From the NCBI GenBank assembly GCA_020845475.1, contig JADLFN010000008.1:1-45565 (forward strand): a DNA stretch of 45,565 nucleotides, in the 5' to 3' direction. The notes beneath the pieces were generated by a model. That model had not been told where the DNA came from, ran no database searches, and saw nothing but the letters and a program-made list of their open reading frames with translations. Made by a program: the position numbers and the translations under genes. This document shows, one piece after another, positions 40,459 to 45,565 of this stretch (positions are counted from its first letter, which is position 1; each line of letters opens with the position of its first letter). This DNA is from Planctomycetota bacterium. GTDB taxonomy: Bacteria; Planctomycetota; UBA8742; UBA2392.

Positions 40459-41583
40459 CTATGCCTTCGCCCCGGCGAACAGCCTTGTCACGTGCTTGGC
40501 GAAGCGCTGCAGATTCAGCGTGCCGCTGTTGAGCGCGTCCTGCTTGCGCGCGCCAAAGCGCGAGATTTCAAAGGCCGCCGTCACGCCCGCAATCTCAACT
40601 TCGGGCACCACGCTGCCGGCAAGCACCACACACGGCACGCGGCTACGCCCGCAAAAACGCGCAACTTCGCATACGAGTTTGCCGTCGGGCGTTTGTTCGT
40701 CGTAGCTGCCTTCGCCCGTGAACACCAGCGAGGTGCCCTCGAGCAGTTTCTGGAAATTCAACAGTTCCAGCACGGCGCGTGAGCCCTGCTCCAGCTTGCC
40801 GCCCAGGAAAACCGAAATGCCAAAGCCCAGCCCGCCGGCAGCACCGCTGCCTTCATCCATGGGGTCGGCCTTGGGGTTCACCTGCCGGGCAAATTCCGCA
40901 AGCATCGCGAGGCCCATCTCGAGTTTGTCCACGCTTTGCGTCGTGCCGCCCTTTTGAATCACGTATTTGCGCGTCGCGCCCTGCGGGCCTATCAAACCCG
41001 TCGTCACGTCGCACAACGCGCGGATCTCGACGCCGCGCAAGCGGGCATCCAGCCCCGACAGGTCAATGCCGCCGATCTTGATCAAACCCTCGCCGTTGAG
41101 CGCGGGCAGCACGCCCTTGGCGTTGGTGAACTTCACGCCCAGCGCCTGCGCCATGCCCGCGCCGCCGTCGCTCGTGGCCGAGCCGCCAAGGCCGATTACG
41201 ATGCGCTTGACGTTCTGCGACAGCGCATGCGCAATCAGCTGGCCCACGCCAAACGTACTCGTGTGCAGCGGGTTGCGCTCAAACTCCTCCAGCCGCCAAA
41301 GCCCGCAGGCCTGCGAAGATTCAATCAGCGCGGCTTTGCGTTCTTCGTCCAGCGCGTACTCGGCTTCCACTTCGCGGCCCAGCGGGTCTTGCACACGCGC
41401 TTTGATGCGGTGGGGGAACGCACGCGAAAGCACATCCAGCGTGCCCTCGCCGCCGTCGGCCAAGGGCAGCTCAACGACCTGCGCTCCCGGCGCAGCCGCG
41501 CGAGCGCCCGAAGCAATGGCGCGCGCGGCTTCCTGCGCCGTGCAGCACTGCTTGAATTTGTCCGGCGCGGCCAGGATACGCAT
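40459..41583 (-). CDS. Glycerate kinase (GlxK/GarK family)
   Basis: The 374-aa enzyme phosphorylates D-glycerate, in this family usually to 2-phosphoglycerate, feeding glyoxylate- or serine-derived carbon into glycolysis. Diagnostic segments are the N-terminal APDKFKQCCTAQEAARAIA, ELPLADGGEGTLDVL, the glycine-rich IVIGLGGSATSDGGAGMAQA, LCDVTTGLIGPQGATRKYV, GSGAAGGLGFGISVFLGG and LVFTGEGSYDEQTPDGKLV. The length matches the family. The start codon (ATG 41581-41583) is 2 nt after the stop of the upstream small gene, indicating an operon. No other glyoxylate or photorespiratory genes are adjacent. Confidence 0.95.
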   Translation of the reverse strand: MRILAAPDKFKQCCTAQEAARAIASGARAAAPGAQVVELPLADGGEGTLDVLSRAFPHRIKARVQDPLGREVEAEYALDEERKAALIESSQACGLWRLEEFERNPLHTSTFGVGQLIAHALSQNVKRIVIGLGGSATSDGGAGMAQALGVKFTNAKGVLPALNGEGLIKIGGIDLSGLDARLRGVEIRALCDVTTGLIGPQGATRKYVIQKGGTTQSVDKLEMGLAMLAEFARQVNPKADPMDEGSGAAGGLGFGISVFLGGKLEQGSRAVLELLNFQKLLEGTSLVFTGEGSYDEQTPDGKLVCEVARFCGRSRVPCVVLAGSVVPEVEIAGVTAAFEISRFGARKQDALNSGTLNLQRFAKHVTRLFAGAKA

Positions 41584-41585
41584 GA

Positions 41586-41801
41586 TTAGGCGGTCGCCCG
41601 GGTGAGGTAGAACACGCGCCGCGAAGTGTCGTGCGACACCGGCTCTGTGATGACGGAAACGAGCTGCCAGCCTTGAAGGCCGTAGTTGCGCAGGGTCATG
41701 ACCTCTGTATCAACGCCCGAGAAACCGGGGTTGGCGCGGTCGTCGGGGTGCCGCTCGTGGGCGCTGACAATGCGCTCAATCACCATGTATTCGATAGCCA
41801 T
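41586..41801 (-). CDS. DUF4177-like small protein
   Basis: The 71-aa protein starts at ATG 41799-41801. GGAG with 7-nt spacing upstream decides this start over the GTG four codons earlier. It contains the LNxYGxxGWELVSV pattern of DUF4177-type proteins (TLRNYGLQGWQLVSVITEPV) and an N-terminal strand MAIEYMVIERIVS. The function is unknown in the family. It is translationally linked to glycerate kinase, with a 2-nt gap. Confidence 0.85.
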   Translation of the reverse strand: MAIEYMVIERIVSAHERHPDDRANPGFSGVDTEVMTLRNYGLQGWQLVSVITEPVSHDTSRRVFYLTRATA

Positions 41802-41868
41802 AGCTCGCTCCACTGGGTCAGATTCTGGAGTTTAGATTGCACGTCCTCAATTCATATGGTTGCTGGCC

Positions 41869-41936
41869 TGGCGCGGAAGCGCCAATCGAAAATCCAAAAT
41901 CGGCAATGAATGACCTGCGCCTACCAAAGGAGGCGC
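41869..41936. other. Two small hairpins between the winged-helix and DUF4177 genes
   Basis: TGGCGC/GCGCCA with a GGAA loop (41869-41884) and GCGCCT/AGGCGC with an 8-base loop (41917-41936) lie in the 145-bp gap. No U-tract follows on the minus strand, so termination is uncertain. An AATCGAAAATCCAAAATC stutter lies between them. Confidence 0.35.
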
Positions 41937-41946
41937 CAGCTAAGCA

Positions 41947-42279
41947 CTACGATCCCTTCACTTCGCCCAGCAGCTTCTCCAGCGCGTTGAGGTATTCCAT
42001 GAGCGCGGCTTTGCCCGCCTCGGTGATCGCGTAGGTGGTCTTGGAGCGCCCGCCGAACATGCCCTTGGCAAGCGAGATGTAACCCGCAGCCTCGAGCTTG
42101 CTGGTGTGCGCGGCCAGGTTGCCGTCCGTCGTGCCGGTGATGCCCTTGAGTTCGGTGAAGCTAAGTTCGCCCTCGCTGCCCAGCGCCGAGAGAATGGCCA
42201 AGCGCGCGCGCTCATGGATCAGCGGGTCGAGGTCGAGTGCTGCGTGCTGCTTGACGCGCTCGGAAACCTTACCAGCCAT
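41947..42279 (-). CDS. Winged-helix transcriptional regulator (MarR/ArsR-like)
   Basis: The 110-aa protein starts at ATG 42277-42279; longer starts lie inside the preceding gene. It is a single winged-helix domain of the HTH_27/MarR-like type. The region around LIHERARLAILSALGSEGEL forms the first helix, FTELKGITGTTDGNLAAHTS the recognition helix-turn-helix, and the wing is KGMFGGRSKTTYAITEAG. No ligand-binding Cys motif is seen. It overlaps the 3' end of the membrane protein gene by 11 nt, so the two are translationally coupled. In this common arrangement the regulator controls expression of its membrane partner. Confidence 0.9.
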   Translation of the reverse strand: MAGKVSERVKQHAALDLDPLIHERARLAILSALGSEGELSFTELKGITGTTDGNLAAHTSKLEAAGYISLAKGMFGGRSKTTYAITEAGKAALMEYLNALEKLLGEVKGS

Positions 42280-42877
42280 AGCGCACCCCCACCCAGATGC
42301 CCAAGAGGAGATGGCCAGCGCCAAAGGTGCCCATGAAGAGCATGGCGTCAATGCTGCTGATCGGATCAAACACCGCCAGCGCGCCGCAGAACAACGTCCA
42401 CATACCGAGAAACTTCACGCTCGTGATGGAATGGCTGCTGGCCGCAACCAGCGCCGAGCCGTAGCACAGCATCCACACGGCAAAAATCATGTCCAGCCGA
42501 CCGCTCAAGAGCAGGCCCACCGTCAACACGCCGCCCACGAACAGCGAGGGCAGCATCGCAAACAACACGCGCCGCCCAAGACGCGCGGCTAAGGGCTGGC
42601 CATCAATGCGCGCGCGGATGAGCATGCCAAACAGGTTCAGCGAAACCGCCGCCACCAGCGTGACGCCCCAAAGCGTCGCCAGTTGCGCCAGCGTCACGTT
42701 GCCCAGGGCAAGCCGCGCCTGCGGAGAAGCCGCGCCAAGGTTGGTGGTGATCCCGGAAGCAACGAAGGCAAGCAGGCCCGAAAGGGCAAGGGCCAGGCCT
42801 GAAACAGAAGTCAGCCGCGCGTTTTTCTCAAGCGCAAGTCGAATCTGCCGAAGGTCAGTGCGAAGAGCCTGAGGCAT
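42269..42877 (-). CDS. Integral membrane protein paired with the winged-helix regulator
   Basis: The 202-aa protein starts at ATG 42875-42877; the frame extends 21 codons upstream without a better start. Six hydrophobic segments are visible, including VSGLALALSGLLAFVA, LWGVTLVAAVSLNLFG, LFAMLPSLFVGGVLTV, IFAVWMLCYGSALVAA, FLGMWTLFCGALAVF and MLFMGTFGAGHLLLGIWVG. There is no catalytic motif. The 3' end encodes the start of the regulator gene, an 11-nt overlap. I recognise no named family; such pairs are common and mostly uncharacterised. Confidence 0.85.
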   Translation of the reverse strand: MPQALRTDLRQIRLALEKNARLTSVSGLALALSGLLAFVASGITTNLGAASPQARLALGNVTLAQLATLWGVTLVAAVSLNLFGMLIRARIDGQPLAARLGRRVLFAMLPSLFVGGVLTVGLLLSGRLDMIFAVWMLCYGSALVAASSHSITSVKFLGMWTLFCGALAVFDPISSIDAMLFMGTFGAGHLLLGIWVGVRYGW

Positions 42878-42948
42878 GCGCTGAGTGTAGAAGCAGGGAA
42901 CGCAGCCTTCCAGAGCGCGCCGCGAGTTGGGCGCTTTCAACCGGATCG

Positions 42949-44631
42949 TTATCCGAGATCGTCATTCGGCGGCGGGTCGGCGGGTGGCGGCGCCTTATAG
43001 GGTTCTCCCGCCCCATCTCCGTTGATCGGTTCGAACGACTCACGACGCGACAGGAATGTCCCGTCCTCACGCCACTCAATGCGCAAGATTTCGAAGGCGT
43101 CATTCGTTCCCGTCCAGATTTCCTCCATCGGCCTGCGGCACCACCACTCGGACACGCCGTCGATCTTGGGGCAGTCCACGAGGTGCAGCACCCGCAGGCT
43201 GGCGCTCCTGCATATCTCCTTGACGCCTTCTTCCGAAACGCCGGTCCCACCGACATCAAGTCGCCGCAGCTTTGGAAGCTTTCTTAGGTAGGCAAGCCCC
43301 GTGTCGGTAATGCCCGTGCCGCGCAGATTCAGACTCTCCAAAGCCTCGCACGCGACCAGCGCCGAGAGCGCCCTGTCGCCGACCTTGGCGCAATCGCTGA
43401 GGTCAAGCTCCTTGAGTTGCAAAAGGCTCGCAAGATGGCGCACGCCCGCGCTGTCCACGCCGGTGCAGGCCCTGATCCGGATGTACGAAACGGCCTCGCG
43501 GCGCGCGAGTTCCTCAAACGCGGCTTCGTCGAATTCCAGGTGATAGAGAGATACGCGCTCAAGTTTGGGGGCGCTGACGATCTTTCTGGTGACGGCGCAC
43601 GAAACCGGCTGCTTCGCGGAGATCACAAGTTGCTTCAAGCGGCGCAGCGACGCAATGCTCGCCATGTTGGATGAAACACCTTCAATGTCCCAGAGGAAGA
43701 GCTGTTCCAGCCGCTCCGACTCCGCAAAAGCTGCGAGGCAGACGCCGTCCAGCTTGAGCGACTCCAGCGAGAGTGATTTCAACAAGCTCGCCTTCGCCAG
43801 CTGTGCCACGCCCTTGTCCGTCGCGTTTGGGCACCGGTTGAGTTTGAGCGTTTCAAGCCGTTCCAGCGTTGCAAGTTGCGCCAGAGCATCGTCGTTGATT
43901 GCCGGGCAGTCGTCGAAGACCCATCTGCTCAGCTTCGGATGGCGCAAGAACTTCGAAAGACTCGAAAGGTCTGCCGCGTTCTCGATCTCCAGGCTTTCCA
44001 GACTTGCGCAATTCGCAAGCGCCGCGAGACCCTGGCCGCCGGTCGCCAATGCCAGATGGCAAAGGCGTGGCAGCTTCGCGATGCCCGCCAGGTTCTCCGC
44101 ATCAAGCCGCACGTCATCGCTCAGGCGCAGTTCCTCAAGCATTTCGAGCGCGTTGAGAACAGCCCAGCCTTTGGGCGTCACGCCGCTGAGGCAATCAACT
44201 CGCAGGCTGCGCAACTTGGCCAGCTTGCCTAAGGCGCGCACACCTTCGTCGGAAACCGTGTCACGGCAACCGTTCAGGTCGAGCTCCTCCAGGCTCGTGA
44301 GCCGCGCGACCTGAGCCATGCCGTCGTCTTTGAGGAAGTTGTAGCCGAGCTGGATGGAAACAATCTCGACAATTGCGTTCAGGTCCGAAAGCTTGCGGAG
44401 TTCTTTGGCTTCCAGATTCCCGGTTGCAAGTGCGATTCGCTCGCCCGGCGCAAGCTTGATCTTCCTTTGATTGCGAATCTCGCGCTGTGGGACGAGCGCT
44501 TTCTCGGGCACGACAGAGAGACGGGCGCCTTCGGGTACGGAAATCTCTCTCTCTTGCTGATAGACACTCTCCACGGCCCCAAGCGAGGGCATGAAGAGTG
44601 CCAACAGGACCGCAAGAACCGACCGCGTCAT
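42949..44631 (-). CDS. Secreted leucine-rich-repeat protein
   Basis: The 560-aa protein has a Sec signal peptide (SVLAVLLALFMPSLGAVES). A spacer of about 70 residues precedes 16 or so LRR units of 23-26 residues. These are of the cysteine-containing/RNI-like type, for example LEELDLNGCRDTVSDEGVRA, LKELDLSDCAKVGDRALSAL and LESLNLRGTGITDTGLAYLR. Such LRRs form a solenoid for protein binding and are abundant in exported planctomycete and verrucomicrobial proteins. A C-terminal non-LRR segment of about 60 residues ends in a Pro/Asp-rich tail (KAPPPADPPPNDDLG). No membrane anchor or sorting motif is visible at the C-terminus. The ligand is unknown. The upstream gap carries the inverted repeat at 44686-44763. 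Confidence 0.9.
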   Translation of the reverse strand: MTRSVLAVLLALFMPSLGAVESVYQQEREISVPEGARLSVVPEKALVPQREIRNQRKIKLAPGERIALATGNLEAKELRKLSDLNAIVEIVSIQLGYNFLKDDGMAQVARLTSLEELDLNGCRDTVSDEGVRALGKLAKLRSLRVDCLSGVTPKGWAVLNALEMLEELRLSDDVRLDAENLAGIAKLPRLCHLALATGGQGLAALANCASLESLEIENAADLSSLSKFLRHPKLSRWVFDDCPAINDDALAQLATLERLETLKLNRCPNATDKGVAQLAKASLLKSLSLESLKLDGVCLAAFAESERLEQLFLWDIEGVSSNMASIASLRRLKQLVISAKQPVSCAVTRKIVSAPKLERVSLYHLEFDEAAFEELARREAVSYIRIRACTGVDSAGVRHLASLLQLKELDLSDCAKVGDRALSALVACEALESLNLRGTGITDTGLAYLRKLPKLRRLDVGGTGVSEEGVKEICRSASLRVLHLVDCPKIDGVSEWWCRRPMEEIWTGTNDAFEILRIEWREDGTFLSRRESFEPINGDGAGEPYKAPPPADPPPNDDLG

Positions 44632-44685
44632 AGTTGTTCTAACGAACGGTCAATCGGTGAGTTCGTCGCAAAACGTGATGCGAGT

Positions 44686-44763
44686 CGTGGCACGGATTGC
44701 CCAAGCCATGCCGGCTGCTTGAGCCCTTGGCCGCGACGCACGGATCAGGCAATCCGTGCCACG
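44686..44763. repeat. Inverted repeat with perfect 16-bp arms
   Basis: CGTGGCACGGATTGCC (44686-44701) and GGCAATCCGTGCCACG (44748-44763) are exact inverted copies around a 46-nt spacer. They lie between the unknown 208-aa gene and the LRR gene, 7 nt before the 3' end of the former. Confidence 0.75.
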
Positions 44764-44769
44764 CCCCGA

Positions 44770-45396
44770 TCACGCCGCCAGCGTGATTTTCACCATCGCC
44801 TTCCTTACTTCCGGCGGCTGTGCGCTCAGCAGTTTCTCCATCGTAGCCGCGTCGTGTTCTTCGAAGGCTTTCATGAAAGTCTTGCGGTCCTTCTCCGGCA
44901 GCGACATGTAAATCGCCTGCATGTCCGGCATTTCGTAAACCTCGTCGCCTTCGCCCATCAGTGGCCGCATCTGCGCCTGAGTCTGCGTCACCGGCATCGG
45001 CGCTTCTTCGGCGTCCGCCGCAAAGGCCAGCGCGGCTTCGAACTCTGCTTCGTTTTTGGGGTCAAAGGCGTTGATGGCCTCGTTGATGCGCGTGCGCGCC
45101 TCGCGCAGCAGGTCCTCGCGGCGTTCAATGAAACGCGTGAGCTTGTCGCTGTTGATGCGCGCTTCGCTGGGGCTGATGTGCGGGCGCTCGCCCTTGGCGC
45201 GCAGCACATCGCCTTGTTTGGCGCGCGCCAGCTCAGCTTCGCGGCAAAGTATTGACGCGTCAAGAACGGTGTCGCAGTGGCGGATCTGTTTGTCGAGGAA
45301 CTCGCCGCCGTGGGCGAGGTAAATCCTGCGCACGGCCTGCGCAATCAACTTGGCACGCGCGGCTTTGAGGGCAAGGTCAGAACGAATCTCGGGCAT
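44770..45396 (-). CDS. Hypothetical charged helical protein, 208 aa
   Basis: ATG 45394-45396 is preceded by GGAG with 7-nt spacing, so I choose it over the longer open frame starting at 45486. The protein is predominantly helical and charged (DLALKAARAKLIAQAVRRIY, KLTRFIERREDLLREARTRI). An acidic middle (AADAEEAPMPV) and a C-terminal segment with LPEKDRKTFMKAFEEHDAAT follow. Two Cys residues occur (HCDTVL, LCREAE). There is no signal peptide and no membrane helix. I do not recognise the family. It may be monocistronic, as the inverted repeat at 44686-44763 follows it directly. Nothing else is evident in the remaining 169 bp to the window end. Confidence 0.8.
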   Translation of the reverse strand: MPEIRSDLALKAARAKLIAQAVRRIYLAHGGEFLDKQIRHCDTVLDASILCREAELARAKQGDVLRAKGERPHISPSEARINSDKLTRFIERREDLLREARTRINEAINAFDPKNEAEFEAALAFAADAEEAPMPVTQTQAQMRPLMGEGDEVYEMPDMQAIYMSLPEKDRKTFMKAFEEHDAATMEKLLSAQPPEVRKAMVKITLAA

Positions 45397-45565
45397 GGCA
45401 ATCTCCAGTAGGTTGAAAGAAGCGTAACACGCGCGGCCACAGCCCAAGGCGCAACGCCAAACCCGAGAGTCCTTGGCGCGGCTCAAGGCAAGAAGACCAG
45501 CGGAGCAAAAGCCGCGTCAGTGGTTGCAAGACCTTGAAATTACGACAGTTATAGTGATGGACTAA

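Overview
The window is about 45.6 kb of dense, GC-rich (roughly 60 percent by eye) bacterial chromosome. It has about 33 protein genes, no rRNA or tRNA that I can see, and no phage, IS transposase or CRISPR array. The organism looks like a Gram-negative environmental bacterium with type IV pili. Secreted leucine-rich-repeat, TPR and Ig-like proteins, many lipoproteins, a B12-dependent ribonucleotide reductase, a very large multi-PAS kinase and many intergenic palindromes suggest the Planctomycetota or a neighbouring phylum. That placement is inference from gene style, not a computed phylogeny.

Layout. (1) 1-8.1 kb: the 3' part of thrS, a TPR protein that looks 5'-truncated, a 55-aa basic protein, and a translationally coupled pair of a nine-PAS/GAF histidine kinase and a single-domain response regulator. 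(2) 8.2-14.4 kb: two adjacent TPR proteins, then a 1000-aa secreted Ig-like repeat protein with a C-terminal Cys/TM/Arg anchor. (3) 14.6-22.9 kb: a type IV pilus motor block (TPR lipoprotein, PilB, PilT, PilC). Two uncharacterised envelope genes sit between pilT and pilC, and the first carries a transglutaminase-like Cys-His-Asp signature. (4) 23.4-26.9 kb: the class II ribonucleotide reductase NrdJ, preceded by a long leader with a good NrdR-box candidate. (5) 27-34.3 kb: a secreted duplicated-domain protein, an HTH-receiver regulator, RibD, a coiled-coil lipoprotein, a three-gene minus-strand operon (PTPS-III-like pterin enzyme, small membrane protein, BaiN/HI0933-like flavoprotein) and PheS without an adjacent PheT. 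(6) 34.5-38.9 kb: a CPBP-like membrane protein, a GxxExxY protein bracketed by near-perfect 32-bp inverted repeats, a small membrane-anchored protein, an FAD-dependent oxidoreductase and a lipoprotein. (7) 39-45.5 kb, mainly minus strand: a monooxygenase-fold protein, an M14/AstE-like lipoprotein peptidase, glycerate kinase with a DUF4177-like protein, a winged-helix regulator coupled to a membrane protein, a secreted LRR protein and an unknown 208-aa protein.

The most distinctive feature is the number of unrelated short palindromic or stuttering inverted repeats in and at the edges of genes (at 1146, 15403, 17599, 28753, 33158, 34311, 35279/35708/36246, 39038, 40390 and 44686). Several appear to have been put to use: one forms a stop codon, one supplies a Shine-Dalgarno sequence, one may supply a -35 element, and one lies inside a signal-peptide coding region. 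The clearest candidate for a previously undescribed unit is the GxxExxY gene enclosed by its repeats. The envelope pair inserted in the pilus motor block comes second.
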